In this document: in pieces, positions 24,099 to 35,712 of the stretch
How the letters are laid out: the number at the start of each line of letters is the position of its first letter
How positions within the stretch are numbered: the stretch's first letter is position 1
Source: Bubalus kerabau
Lineage: Eukaryota; Chordata; Mammalia; Artiodactyla; Bovidae
DNA: 64,000 bases
Assembly (NCBI RefSeq): GCF_029407905.1
Contig: NC_073643.1
Location: 33,056,501-33,120,500, forward strand
Reading direction: 5' to 3'
Made by a program: the position numbers and the translations under genes
Notes under the pieces: generated by a model
What the model was told of the DNA's origin: nothing
The model's database searches: none
The model's input: the letters and a program-made list of their open reading frames with translations, nothing else

Positions 24099-24358
24099 AG
24101 GACTGCGCCTCCCTTATCCTCACCTGTCTGTTCTGCCAGTTTCTGGACTGTCTCCTGATGCTCCCAGACACGTGTGAAACGGTGTGTATCAATGTTTGCT
24201 GCCCCTCTCTCAGGTACCATCACACCTCAGATGAAAGCCACTCCCGGAACGACTGCAACTGCAACTCTGACATTGACTGCAGCCTTTTTGAATCTTGTCA
24301 CGAGACCAGCGACTGTCTGGAGCTGGCCATGGAGATTTCCGAAATTTGTTATCGTTAG
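24099..24358 (+). CDS. MDFIC2: MDFIC2-like terminal coding exon, Cys-rich MyoD-inhibitor domain and stop
   Basis: Terminal coding exon behind a strong acceptor (pyrimidine tract, CACAG at 24094-24098). It begins with the last two bases of a split codon and runs 85 residues to TAG at 24356-24358. It has 14 cysteines in 85 residues, beginning EDCASLILTCLFCQFLDC and ending SDCLELAMEISEICYR. This is the layout of the MyoD family inhibitor domain (MDFI, MDFIC), whose C-termini read DCC..CILACLFCEF.. then DCNC..DCG..ESxDCLE. The Ser, Glu and Tyr residues in the last segment, in place of the Cys pairs of MDFI and MDFIC, fit the divergent paralogue MDFIC2 as I remember it. MDFI and MDFIC bind and regulate transcription factors, and MDFIC binds PIEZO channels. 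Function of this paralogue is inferred only. Several family Cys positions are substituted, so metal binding or palmitoylation capacity may differ. Confidence 0.82.
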
Positions 24359-26990
24359 CACAACAAAGGAACCGTGTTCAGGCAGACCTTTTGGCCCTCA
24401 GGGGAAACTTCATGACAATGAGCCTGTGATTTTCATGTGCTGAAATGTAAGGACTGTACACATTTCTTGGATGCTCTAGACCATTTTATTCTGCACCTGT
24501 CTGGGGAAAAGCTAGTATTGTCAACTCAGTGGTCTTGTTCCAAATTTCCCCACCGCATGGCTCGCTGAAAAATCAGATCTTGATCACATGTGATGAACAA
24601 ATCTTACATACTTCTTAAATGCCATAGGTACAAGATGTTTCTTGACTGCAAAATAGCATGCAGAACCATTCTGTGTTATTGCACTCATTGGCTTGCATCA
24701 TGGATTCAACTTCATTCACAAATTCAGGACAAATTAGTGCATTCTTTTAGAATTGACATACATTAGCTTGTCTTTCTAATGGACTCATGCATAAACATTA
24801 TGCATTGTTGGTTATTATTAATAATGTATTGTATAACATCATTTTGTAATTAAAAATTTATTTATACAGTCTCTTAAAATTCACTTATATGTACAGTTTA
24901 GGTAGGAAAGGGAATTAAATGAATTAGAAACCGTGTTCCTGTAATTACAACAGATGTCTCTAAGACATACCCAGTGAATTTTGAATATGATGTACTTTGA
25001 GAGAGTACTGTAATTCTAGACCATATTATTATATGCTTATGACTATGTCATAACAGGTTATGCATATTCTTAATTTGTTACAGAAAATCTTTTCTTTATT
25101 CTAATAAGCAGAAATGGGAATTATGTGCAAGTTTCAAGAAAATGACCCCAGATCGTTAATTCTTCATTTTCCTCATTTCTGTTTGTCAGGTACAATAAGC
25201 AACAGGATATTAAAACAGAACCAGTTCATTTTACTAAATGATCAGTTGTGTAGGAACCCGAAAGAAATTCATGTACAGGTACTTATTCAGCACTGAGTTT
25301 CCTAATACAGAATGTGCTGCAGAAACCATATCTTTTTTTCTTTTTCTGAAAATTCAAGTGATTCATAATTATATTGAGCACTTTTTCATATTTATAAAAA
25401 ATCTTTTAAGATGTGGTATAAACTTAGAAAGTGACTTTTGACTCCAACAAACTAAAACAAACAATCAAACAAATTAAAGCGATTTGTGGAGGCTGAAGTC
25501 ACTTGAATTTTGTGCAGTCTCTGTAGGCATGGCGCTGCTCACAAATGTGTTCTTAAATATTCTAATGATGCTGTCTCACTACCTTCATCGAACGTAAAAA
25601 AAAAAAAAACACACTGTCAATAACCAAAGAACACAAAAGTGAAATGAGTCAACAGAATTTTTTATGATCAAGACAAACAACAACAACAACAAATCCCAAA
25701 ATATCTATCTTTGCCTGACTTTGGCAATTTGGGACAAAAGGCATGTTTGGTTTGTGTGTGTAGCCAACTAGCACATTTTTCTACTATGCAATAACTTCCT
25801 CAAAACACTGAAAACTCTTTATCTTTTGAAAATATTTTAAACTGCCCATAGAAAGAACATTGAACTGCTCTTGTCTTGTTCCTGGTAACACAGTGCATCT
25901 ACGGCTCCTGCAGGCTTTGTCCTTGTTCAATTATCGTGTTATCCACAAAGCGCAGAGCAAGACAGAGCCCAACCCTTATGAAACACTGTAGTCCCAATTC
26001 TTTCTAGAAGCTTAGAGACAACTGTATGCATAGAACTTGCAGCTCTTTAGGATGGAAAAATGTAAACTATTATGAAGGGGACCTAAAGTTGTTGTTACCC
26101 AATATTTTCAAAAGAGAAAACAGTCCCCCAAGTACTGACTGATCCTAGATCATACAGTGATTTAATGGCAGTGTCAGAAACTCAAAGTGGTGGTCTAAGT
26201 TTCTAATGGCCGTGCATTACCCCAGGATTCTCTACTTCTTAGTTCAGCTCTACACAGCTATATACCTGTTCCAGTTGCTCAAATATCAAAATACTACCAG
26301 ACTGGCTCATAAACAGTTGTTGCTGTGAACCTCCTTAGGGCTTCTCCCATACCCCTAACCACCTAGGCCCTCTCCCAGCCCCTACCCACTTCCTCACAGT
26401 CCAGTCACTCAAGGAAGACCATCTGGACCTGTAGAGGGTCTTTGGGATCCTGTCCCAATAATACGGCATCTCATCCCATTCATCAGGCCATGTCATGTAA
26501 ATGTTAAATATTTTGACTATCATCCCCTTATTCTTTCTAGTCTACATAACCCTCAAATTGGGCAAAGATGATCCATTTCAGAAGTGAACTGAATACTTGT
26601 CAATTAAAGACATAAAAATTGTCAGGTCTTATTTTATACTGTGGTCAGAATACTACAAGATCCTTCTGTGGCCTCTCTTTCCACGGCTTGTTAACTTATT
26701 CCTCACTTTCAGAATTTGCCATGCTCTAACAGAAAGGGTCGGTTATACAAAGTGTGAAATTTCTTTTCTTTATCACCAATAATAAAACATCATCCTTTTT
26801 GCAAACATGAATGGCTCTTTCAATTGAATTCTTACACAATAAAGCATACACAGCTGGGAAAATGCAATTGCAGAGGTAAGACAGATGAAAAAGGAACGTG
26901 GTTATTGATTAAATACAAATATCAGGGTCTGAGAAGGTTCATATTTTTTTTTTCTGCCATGATGAAAGCCTGTGATCACAAATAAAGATA
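24359..26990 (+). other. Probable 3' UTR and downstream flank of the MDFIC2-like gene
   Basis: Over 2.6 kb after the stop contains no SINE or LINE that I recognise, which is unusual for this window and compatible with a long 3' UTR under constraint. Candidate poly(A) signals are ATTAAA at 24849 and 24914, AATAAA at 26781 and 26838, and AATAAA at 26981. I cannot tell which is used. A MIR-like relic may lie at about 26100-26230. Confidence 0.45.
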
Positions 26991-26997
26991 ATGTTGT

Positions 26998-27203
26998 TCT
27001 TTAAGGTGGGCTTCTTAGGGAAAAGAACATTCTGATTTAAGGAAGCACATTAGATAAGAGAGCTCTGAGAACATACAACCTTTATAGGGATTCCAGAAAG
27101 AGGTTTTTTTTCCTACACAATATAACCAGATAAGTACATTGTCTTTGCTCTGCTCAATGGATTTTTATAAAACCATTGCTTCTCTAAAAGCCTACAAAAT
27201 ATG
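26998..27203. repeat. Inverted-pair repeat unit, copy A
   Basis: The reverse complement of this segment matches 33100-33312. One block of about 70 bases (from GCTTTTAGAGAAGCAATGG to ACTTATCTGG) has a single mismatch. A second block of about 105 bases has around eight. The homology breaks off on both sides. I do not recognise it as a named repeat. Confidence 0.85.
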
Positions 27204-27204
27204 G

Positions 27205-27905
27205 GAAGCCATGAAGAAACGAAGTTACATTTAACTTGCTAATGAAATTTTCCCACTACATAAGCTGATAGGCCTACAAAATTAATTATCAATGCTGGAC
27301 AATCAAAGTTAATAAGGCAAAAGTCACCTCAGTTTTTTCTTTTTTTTCCCAAAGAAGTGAGACAACATATTCAGTCAGGGAACCTTCACAAATAGGAAAT
27401 ACCACATGAAGGCATATCAGCATTTTTTCAAGGATAAATGTGTAGGTGGAAATGTCTGAAGGGCAGAATTCATTATCCAATGCCTCTAAATTTCTCCTTT
27501 TACAGAACTGAACAAAAGAATAGTACATACACTTAATTAAGGCACTTTGACTCTAAGAATTTTGCCCATTAAATGTTAAGTTCACCCAGGTTACACAAAC
27601 TGATGACCTGTGATAAAATTATAAAATTTAAGTACTTGGTTTAATATTTTGTTGGGTGTTCTTCAAAAAAGATATCTGAGTTAAAACCTGAAGAGGAGCC
27701 ATATACAGGCTCATGTGAATTGTTCAGAAAGGTAAGGTGAGTAGAGCATGATTTTCTAGTGATTATAATCAACACTGGACCAAAACTGCATTATTGGTAT
27801 TTTCTACATAGGTCTAGACAGCTCGTTACATTACCATGAAGGAGCCCAGAATGTGGGAAGGGATGAGGAATGGAGATAAGGACAGGATCTGCATCAGTAC
27901 TAGAT
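27205..27905. other. No recognised feature
   Basis: AT-rich. Only chance ORFs. Confidence 0.4.
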
Positions 27906-27920
27906 AAAAGTGCCACTTTC

Positions 27921-28050
27921 TTGGACTTTCCTGGTGGTCCAGTGGTTAAGACTCCATGCTTCCAATGCAGGGGGTGTGAGTTTGACCTGTGGTCGGGGAA
28001 CTAAATCCCACATACCATGCGCTGTGGCCAAAAGAGTAGAAGAAAAAAAA
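27921..28050 (+). mobile_element. CHR-type tRNA-Glu SINE
   Basis: TTGGACTTTCCTGGTGGTCC head, GTGTGAGTTTGACCTGTGGT box B region, GCGCTGTGGCCAAAAG end and A-rich tail. 15-bp target-site duplication AAAAGTGCCACTTTC (27906-27920) and AAAAGTGCCACCTTC (28050-28064), one mismatch. Confidence 0.93.
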
Positions 28051-28119
28051 AAAGTGCCACCTTCTGGTCTGCTATCCTGATATGCTTCATAGCCTGGCTT
28101 TTGCTACTGTCTCTAAAGC

Positions 28120-28305
28120 AGTGGTTCTCAGTTAGGGGTGATTTGGCACTCATTTGGCAATGTCTCGAGGCATATTAATATTTGGTTGTCACAATGGAAA
28201 GAGGAAAGATGCTATTGAGCTTTAGTGATTAAAAGCCAAGAATGTTACTAAACATCCTACAACACACAGGACAACCTCCCAAAGAGCTCTAAAAGCTTTT
28301 CTATC
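28120..28305 (+). mobile_element. MER20-type hAT-Charlie fossil
   Basis: AGCAGTGGTTCTCAGTTAGG, CATTTGGCAATGTCTCGAGG, TGTTACTAAACATCCTACAA, CACACAGGACAACCTCC. 3' part lost or diverged. Confidence 0.75.
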
Positions 28306-28854
28306 AGTCTCAATAAACCATTACCAAATAGACCTTAAAAAACTGTTAGAAACAAACTTGCCAGGTAAATTTAAACTTTAAATTTCCAATAAATAACAAA
28401 TAATATTTTAGTATAAGCAATGTCCCAAATATTGGACATGACATATTAATACTTTTACTATGAAACAATTCCTTGTTTATCTGAAATTCAATTTAAACTG
28501 CATGTCCTATATTTCTATTTGCTAAGTCTAGCAGCCCCAGTGCAACAGACTCCACACTTTGAGAAGGAATTTAGGAAAGTGATGATCCTTTAGCTTCCTC
28601 CCTGCTGTCATGAGAGGAAGGGTTGTTGATCTCTTTGGTCAGAAGCCAGGACATTCATTGGGCCACATTTTACAAAGTGGTGTAGTTTAGGTCAGGGAAT
28701 CTGGTTTAAAGGTCAGCTCAAGAGCAGAACATTCTCATTTTCCCTGCTGTCTAAGGTTGCTGCAGGGCATACTTCCTTAGACTAAGCTGGTCATGTCACA
28801 TCTCTGTTGGCAACTGAGGAACCACCTTAGCCAGGGCTATCCTGATTTAAGAAG

Positions 28855-29038
28855 TAGGATTGGGGGCAGGAGGAGAAGGGGACGACAGAGGATGAGATGG
28901 CTGGATGGCATCACTGACTCGATGGACGTGAGCCTGAGTGAACTCTGGGAGTTGGTGATGGACAGGGAGGCCTGGCGTGCTGCGATGGAGTCGCAAAGAG
29001 TTGGACACGACTGAGCGACTGAACTGAACTGAACTGAA
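28855..29038 (+). mobile_element. BovB LINE 3'-end fragment
   Basis: Starts GGATTGGGGGCAGGAGGAGA and ends GAGCGACTGAACTGAACTGA with four TGAACT-type units. About 180 bases, the shortest BovB copy here. Close to the young copies in sequence. Confidence 0.93.
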
Positions 29039-29339
29039 CTAAACAGAGATCTTCACTTAAACCTTGACATCTAAACTGTATTTTCTGATTCAGTCTTAGC
29101 TGGAAAGACCTGCCTTGATTAGTGCTTACATTGCTAGAAGAGAATCTGTTCCCCATCTAGCTATTTTTCCTATCCATATAGCTCCCTCTGCTGAACTCAA
29201 CAGGGGGAGAAAGAGGTGAGTGGGAGGGTGAGACCAAGGCATTCTTAAACCTGGATTGCAATACCATCTACAAACTTCACCACACGCTCTCAGTACATAG
29301 TTAGGAGGAGACCAGAGAGCTTGACAGTGTTCCCTTTAC

Positions 29340-29545
29340 TGCATTGTTCTTATTTTATAGATGAGAGAAATATTAAGTAGAAAATATAATATTTAAGTGC
29401 TTTATATACATTATCGCTATTCTCTAAACAGCCCTATGAAACAGATTCTACTAGCATCTTCATTTTCCTAGAGAAAACAGAGACTTAAAGAAATTAAGTA
29501 ACTTGCCCAAGGTTCACACCAAACAAGCAATTGTTGCAAGGCTTG
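29340..29545 (-). mobile_element. MIR/L2-type relic
   Basis: CCCTATGAAACAGATTCTAC, TTCATTTTCCTAGAGAAAAC and TTAAGTAACTTGCCCAAGGT follow the order common at the end of MIR/L2 copies. Confidence 0.55.
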
Positions 29546-29549
29546 AACC

Positions 29550-30780
29550 ACTTGTGTTCATGTCAAGGTTTTCACTTTTTTATCCCTAAGTCTAAAAGTT
29601 GTACATGTGAAAAATGATTGCATCAAAATAAAGCCCAAGTATCACTTCGAAAGCAAAAGCAATCAGAAAAATATGACACTATTCAAAGAAACCCACTCGC
29701 TGATAGTAAATGTTTTCTGCGTTGTTATCCTACGCAATGATGAGAATTTGAAACATCTTCAATATGCTTTTAAGATAGGTACTCTAATAAGTAATAAATG
29801 CATAAGTGAATGTATAGCAACTTAATCTTTATGTCAGGAGCTCTGCCCCATTCATTTCTGGTTACAAAGGCTTACATTTTAGTGCTCCATTTTAGCAAAG
29901 CAATTTTGATCTCTGCCTCCAGAGCTCATCCTGCACACAGGACCTGGACCAATCCCTCATCAGCATTCCATAAGAGCACGCATTGTTTTTAATCAGTCAA
30001 CAACACTACAGTCAACCAAATGCATTCTGATACTGAGACCTTTTATCTCAAAAGCTATGCGGAAACCAAGGTCACAGTAACCTCTTTTATGGTTTATTGT
30101 TCCTCAAATGTACTTAGTGAATTTACAAAGCCACAACTTATTTTGTGGATTCAGAGCTTTCACTACGTTCAGCCCTCTCCTACATCATCTTTGTTCCCTC
30201 TTTCAGCACTTGCTGCCTAAGGGTCTTCATTGAACATCAAGTTCCCGTAAGTATTTTAAAAAATAAAACAAGAATATCGAACAAGATTCTCTCCGCAGCT
30301 AAGATAATCATCATTTGTAATTGAGGCTCTTCAGAAAACTGCAGGAATGTTTCTAATCACTGCTGTACAGGTGCAGGCAATGGAAGGGGAAGGCGAGAAG
30401 GTAGGACCTTGCTGGTGCTGTCGCTCTGCCATTGTTACAATCAAACAACTGCTGATGTAGCCAAGGCAGGAAGCCTTGATCTAGCCCAGGGGGTGAGTGT
30501 GTGAAACTGCCCTTGCGAGGTGAGGTAGAGTTAGGGTTCTAAATGCTGTAGAAGTGTTTCAGCAGACCCACAAACCTCATGAGGTTACCCTCCTAGCTCA
30601 CGTTTTTGATGACTTTCCTTTAAGCAATAATGTGGATAAATTCATGGTCTTGATCTACTAGTAGTATTTTTACAATAAAGTATTAATATGTGATTAGAGA
30701 TAATTCTGAAAATAAAAAAGTGTCTGTGTACACAGAGAACAAATGAATGGACACCAAGTGGTGGGAGGAATTGGTAAACT
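29550..30780. other. No repeat recognised; includes a possible conserved non-coding block
   Basis: No SINE or LINE seen. 30290-30480 has mixed composition with CCATTGTTACAATC (30430-30443), a pair of opposed SOX/HMG-like half sites. Regulatory function is speculative. Confidence 0.3.
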
Positions 30781-30784
30781 GGGA

Positions 30785-31013
30785 TTAATATATATATGCT
30801 CCTAATAGTACGCCTACATAGATAACTAATGAAAACCTACAGTATAGCTGGGAGAACTCTACTCAGTGTTCTGTGATGACCTAAATAGGAAGAAAATCCA
30901 AAAAAGAGGGGATATATAGATACGTAGAGCTGATTCACTTTGCTGTACAGCAGAAATTAACACAACATCGTAAAGAAACTATCCATCAATAAAAAATAAT
31001 TTTTTAAAAATAC
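30785..31013 (+). mobile_element. L1 3'-end fragment
   Basis: GGAGAACTCTACTCAGTGTT, GCTGATTCACTTTGCTGTAC, AGCAGAAATTAACACAACAT and CAATAAAAAATAATTTTTTA are the ruminant L1 3' UTR and A-rich end. Confidence 0.85.
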
Positions 31014-31129
31014 TGTCTGTATAGCACCAAAAATCATCCTGCATGCTACCAATGGTACTGTAATCATAAACTGGGCAACAGCAGGTTTAATGAAAGAAAC
31101 TATGTAACCAGTAGGGAGGTTATTGCCCA

Positions 31130-31445
31130 ACTCTAGGAAAGACTTAGTAAAGGCCTGGAAGTGGTTAGGAAGTGAGTGACTGTGGGGAAGGAGGAAGGGG
31201 CAAGGTTCATATCTAGAAAGGCCTTTGAATGGTAGTTTGTGATTTACTTTGGAACAAATGAAACCCATTGAAAAATGGCATAGGATTACATGATTAAAGT
31301 GGGGGTGGGAGGAGGATGGGCCACGACACAGTGTGCAGGACAAATTAGAGCAAAGAGAGATTGGAGACTGACAAAGGAGCCACCGCAGTGAGGCATGGGG
31401 TGCTGAAGGCCTGAAATAGGACGGTGACAGGGAAAACAGGAGGAA
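31130..31445 (+). mobile_element. Possible L2 relic
   Basis: G/A-rich text (GAAAGACTTAGTAAAGGCCT, GGAGCCACCGCAGTGAGGCA) resembles L2 internal 3' sequence. Weak support. A 128-codon frame on the minus strand across it is chance. Confidence 0.35.
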
Positions 31446-31449
31446 AGAG

Positions 31450-32950
31450 ATGGATGGGAAAGAAATTAGAAAAGGGCTATTAGTCCTTTCTCAAACTCTT
31501 CCTATTTTAAGACTCAAATATTCCCTACTGTCTATCATGTCTATGAGTCATGAAGCCATTATTTTCATTAGGGAAGGAACGGGTTGGGGAGGGGAGAGTT
31601 TTATTCCAAGTGGAAAGTCAAGGTATATTTTTAGCTACATTAAGCCAGCCTTCTGCTGCTCTGCACACTGATGTAATTCCAACATAAAACATAATCTATA
31701 ATATTCCAGGGGAACAAATCCAATTCTTGGTCATATAAATTTTCATATAAGTCCATCACAATTCATTCCCAAAACATCTCATTCTCTTTGAAAGCTGGAA
31801 CTGCAGCAAGTGATCAAAAAGAGTAGTTTAAAATTGCTCTGGAATTTCCAGAGATGCTAAATCTAACCTGCCGACGGCATAGGACCAATCCCCCAAACTT
31901 TAAATCAGAGGTAAAGCGTTTTATGTTTTAAAAGATATATTCCTCAAAGTTTATCACAGTGTATTAAAGTCAAATGTGAGTTATTACTTACCAAATCTGG
32001 AGCTGATGTCGCCTCTTGATTACCCTAGGTAGGCGAGAATAAGTATCTTCCAACCAACATATTTTTTACCTTTTCATCTGCCTCTTGCTATTTACAATAG
32101 AGTGAAAAATAATAGCCAAGGAGTGACTTTTCAGGGTTGGACGAAGTGCAAATCCCATCTGACTAGAGTCTAAATTGTATTCCAGGCCCCTGGCAAGTTC
32201 TGCCACATGGGGAAAAAATAATGGAAACTGACTTCTCAATAGCTGGATTGGTCCTGTAGGAATAATCAGTGAAAACTCATCTGATGAACTTTCAGCTCAT
32301 TTGCACTGGCTTAGAACCCATGTATTTATTGTTGGTCATGCTTGAAATGTACTCCTCTCTGCCCCTGCTGGAGTTTTCTGCATGAAGGTGAGCCACACCA
32401 TGATCAAGATGCCTGATGGAACTGCAGAGTGAGCAGAAATTTTATAACAAATACCACTGATACAGAAATTCAAGATTCCTTCCAAGGGAGGAGGGAGTTG
32501 GAAGGGTGGAGGATATACTTTAGTTTAAAGTGATCTTAGATCCTTTTCTTTTTAGTGCCTAGAATATTACCTAGTCACTCAATTAGAGGAGCATCCCAAA
32601 GGTTCACCGTCCTAAAGGCCCCACTTCTATCTTGGGGTGTTTGCATTATCAGGACACTCCTCTTCTAGAATGCCCCCATTATAACACAAGTAAATTCTAT
32701 GAAATGGCTTCAAGAAGCCATATAAGAGTAGATAAGAAGGTTGACGTCTACAGACAGACATGGGTACCAGTCCTTTCTCTGCTGCTTACTAGCTAAACAA
32801 ACTGAGTTAGTAACTAAACCTATTTGAATCTAACATCATAAAATGTGTCTATTAACACCTACCCCATGGGTCACTGTTAAAAGTAGAAGAGATAATTCTA
32901 TCAAAATCTTTTGTGTAGATTTAGTACATGTGTAGATTTACTACTTTCAT
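31450..32950. other. No recognised feature
   Basis: Unique-looking AT-rich DNA. Confidence 0.4.
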
Positions 32951-32960
32951 TAAAATTTTC

Positions 32961-33097
32961 AGGGACTTCTCTAGTGGTCCAAAGGCTAAGATTCCACACT
33001 CCCAATGCAGGGGCCTGGGTTCAGTCTCTCGTCAGGGAATTAGATCCCACATGCTGCAACCAAGAGTTCACATGCCGCAACTAAAGATCTCACATGT
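32961..33097 (+). mobile_element. CHR-type SINE, abutting repeat copy B
   Basis: AGGGACTTCTCTAGTGGTCC head, CCTGGGTTCAGTCTCTCGTC, then the ACATGCTGCAACCAAGAGTT and CATGCCGCAACTAAAGATCT repeats of the CHR tail. No A-rich tail. It runs directly into the unit at 33100. Confidence 0.88.
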
Positions 33098-33099
33098 CA

Positions 33100-33312
33100 C
33101 ATATTTCGCAGGCTTTTAGAGAAGCAATGGTTTTATAAAAATTCATTGAGCAGAGCAAAGACAATGTACTTATCTGGTTGTATCGCTTAAAAAAAAAAAA
33201 AAAAACCCTCTGTTCTAGAATCCCTATAAAGGTTATATGTTTTCAGATCTCTCTTATCTAGTGTGCTTCCTTAAATCAGAATGGTCTTTTCCCTAAGAAG
33301 GCCACATTAAAG
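33100..33312. repeat. Inverted-pair repeat unit, copy B
   Basis: Reverse complement of 26998-27203 at about 95% identity outside a 17-base A tract (33188-33205). The A tract replaces a shorter one in copy A. Confidence 0.85.
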
Positions 33313-33512
33313 ACATCTGCCATGGAGGAAATTTTCACATAGCCCTTCCTTCTGTAGGAAAATCCAATTAAGACTTTCTTAGGAATGGAGGCAAATTCAC
33401 ATTTTGTAGGGTGTGGTGCTTAAAACAAGAAAGAATCATATTAAGATTCAAGACTGCAAAAATACCTTAATTTTGCACTTTTATAAAACCACAGTCATGA
33501 GTTGAAAAGGGT

Positions 33513-33539
33513 ACCTTTTTTTTTTTTTTTTTTTTTTTT
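33513..33539. repeat. Poly-T tract
   Basis: Uninterrupted T run of about 26 bases with no recognisable element attached. Confidence 0.95.
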
Positions 33540-33849
33540 GCAATCTATGATGGAGATCTAGAGATCAACAGGACAAGCAACATCACACCTAATGGGAAAG
33601 GGTCTTAGCAGGGATTTGCATACACTAGCATCCTTTTTGGGTGTAGACAGTCCTTTCTCATAGGAAAAGGGCACAGCAAACTTTGCCCATCACACTTCAG
33701 ATAAGCACACAATGCATTAGCCTCATCTGACAACTTGAGAAGTAAAATATACCATGCCAAGAGGCATTCTGGACTCCATTTCAGGATTCTTCCCAAGGAT
33801 TCCCCATAAAGGCGGCACAAACGCACATAGTTATTCCAGCAAGGGCTTA

Positions 33850-34130
33850 CAACTAAATTATTCAGTGAGAGCTGAGACTCCAAATTTCAGTTCTGACTTA
33901 CCCTACTGTTTTCATTTCTTCTTTTACATCTTTAATTTATGGTTGTTGAAAAATCTAATTAGTTATTAATCCTTAGGAATTATGTGTTCCAAGCATGATA
34001 AGAAACCAAAAAGGACTAAAGAGAGGGAGAAAGGAGAAGAGTTAACTGTGAAAAACTCATTCACAATGAATGTCCAGGTAGGTGGGGGCTTAGCCTCAAT
34101 TACTCTGAAAATGAAAACGTCAGACCCTTC
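33850..34130. repeat. Diverged direct repeat, copy C
   Basis: Matches 36000-36280 in the same orientation: ACTAAATT, CAAATTTCA, AAAAATCTAATTAGT, AGCATGATAAG, CATTCACAATGAA appear in the same order in both. Overall identity looks like 65-75%. Family unknown. Confidence 0.7.
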
Positions 34131-34169
34131 TTCAGCTAAGCAACAATACCCCAGCATTTCCCTATCTGT

Positions 34170-35225
34170 TTGACTGCACAGTGGTTTCAAGTAGACGCTT
34201 TTGTGGAAGAAGCATTCTAAGATCAAGGGGTATAACATTACATCTTCTTGGAGACTCATAGGGAATATTAAAGACTCTGAGAAGTCCTGCAGTAAAAAAT
34301 ACCCTACACATATGTGTTGAACTCAGCATTTTCCAAACATATATTAGCCAAAGAATCATGTGTATAAATAAGGGCAAATAGATTTGAGACATTGGTTGAA
34401 GCCTTTATTTAATATTTTTAAAAGCATCATGGATGGTGCACTTCATGGGGTATCGTAATTCTTTTAGACGGCTGCACAAGATAGTTCAGAGGAAATCAAA
34501 TGACCACCCCATCCTTGCAACCACACTGCTTCAAACAGGAATCTGTACCAACACGGAACATCCATCTGAGATTTGGGATTCTTTTCATCCAAATGAAGAT
34601 TTTGATTCTGCCACAGGAAACTACTGACACACCCTCTCATCTTTCTCATTGTTTCATGGCATGCGATGTGCTTGCTCCTTCTCTATCTCACTATCCCTCT
34701 AAATAGATATCTATGGTTCCATTATTTTTTCTTTTACTTGCTCTCACTTTGAGAACTGAGAAAATACTCATTTATTTATTGATGGAGTTCATAAGAATAG
34801 AGTCTCAAAATTGAGGGTCATGATTCACATTATGCCACGTATATGATGACCAACTTATTTCCAGAAGGGTATACTTTTTGTCACGGTTCTGGCACCCCAG
34901 GAGACGCTGGGTATGAGCTGGCTTTCAGAGAATGCTACTTCCAAAATAATAAGGAACCTGTAACATCCATATTAGGCAATTCAGGTATTCAGTTGCATAT
35001 GCCATGATTTCTCTGTTTGAGAAAGGAAAGTCTCGACCTCTGAGAAACCTCCTCCTCCTGGAGCATCATGATTTTTAACTCCATTCCAGGGTAAGTAATT
35101 TTATATAAGCCACTGACAATAGTGAAGTGGATACAACAATATTTACTCTGGGAATATTTTGCTCTTCATGGTTTCTGAAAACTTTTTTAAAGGACCAAAC
35201 AATAAATCCATAATGGACATTTGTA
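34170..35225. other. No recognised feature
   Basis: AT-rich DNA with chance ORFs only. Confidence 0.4.
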
Positions 35226-35229
35226 ATCA

Positions 35230-35400
35230 TCTCTTTGGGCAAGTTACTTAAATTTCCTAAACCTCAGTTTCCTTACCTAGAATAGGGAGATCAGACTTAG
35301 ATCTTACAGTTATACTGAAGAGAAAATGAAAAAGTACATCAGATGTCTTTAGGAGAGTGACTGGCATAGCAAGTATTCAATTTAAAAAAGTTATTTAAAT
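35230..35400 (+). mobile_element. MIR-like relic
   Basis: CTTTGGGCAAGTTACTTAAA, CCTAAACCTCAGTTTCCTTA, TGACTGGCATAGCAAGTATT match the MIR 3' half. Confidence 0.75.
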
Positions 35401-35427
35401 CCAAAGGTCTGAGGAGGATATAAACGT

Positions 35428-35706
35428 CTGCTGCTGCTGCTGCTGCTAAGTCACTTCAGTCATGTCCGACTCTGTGTGACCCCATAGACGGCAGCCCACC
35501 AGGCTCCCCCGTCCCTGCGTTTCTCCAGGCAAGAACACTGGAGTGGGTTGCCATTTCCTTCTCCAATGCATGAAAGTGAAAAGTGAAAGTGAAGTTGCTC
35601 AGTCGTGCCCGACTCTTCACGACCCCACAGACTGCAGCCTACCAGGCTCCTCCGTCCATGGGATTTTCCAGGCAAGAGTACTGGAGTGGGGTGCCATTAC
35701 CTTCTC
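35428..35706 (+). mobile_element. Bov-A2 SINE, first of a tandem pair
   Basis: Six CTG units, two monomers and the linker, ending CCATTACCTTCTC. Flanks AAACGT and AAATGT are the possible short remains of its target-site duplication. Confidence 0.95.
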
Positions 35707-35712
35707 AAATGT

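Noticed and set aside
30957..31343. 128-codon ORF on the minus strand
   Set aside because: Spans an L1 tail and an L2-like relic. The peptide is low-information and has no recognisable motif.
26998..33312. Inverted pair as a microRNA precursor
   Set aside because: The arms are about 200 bases and 5.9 kb apart, far beyond a microRNA hairpin.
35428..35450. (CTG)n runs as trinucleotide-expansion loci
   Set aside because: They are the normal 5' head of Bov-A2 elements and occur in every copy.
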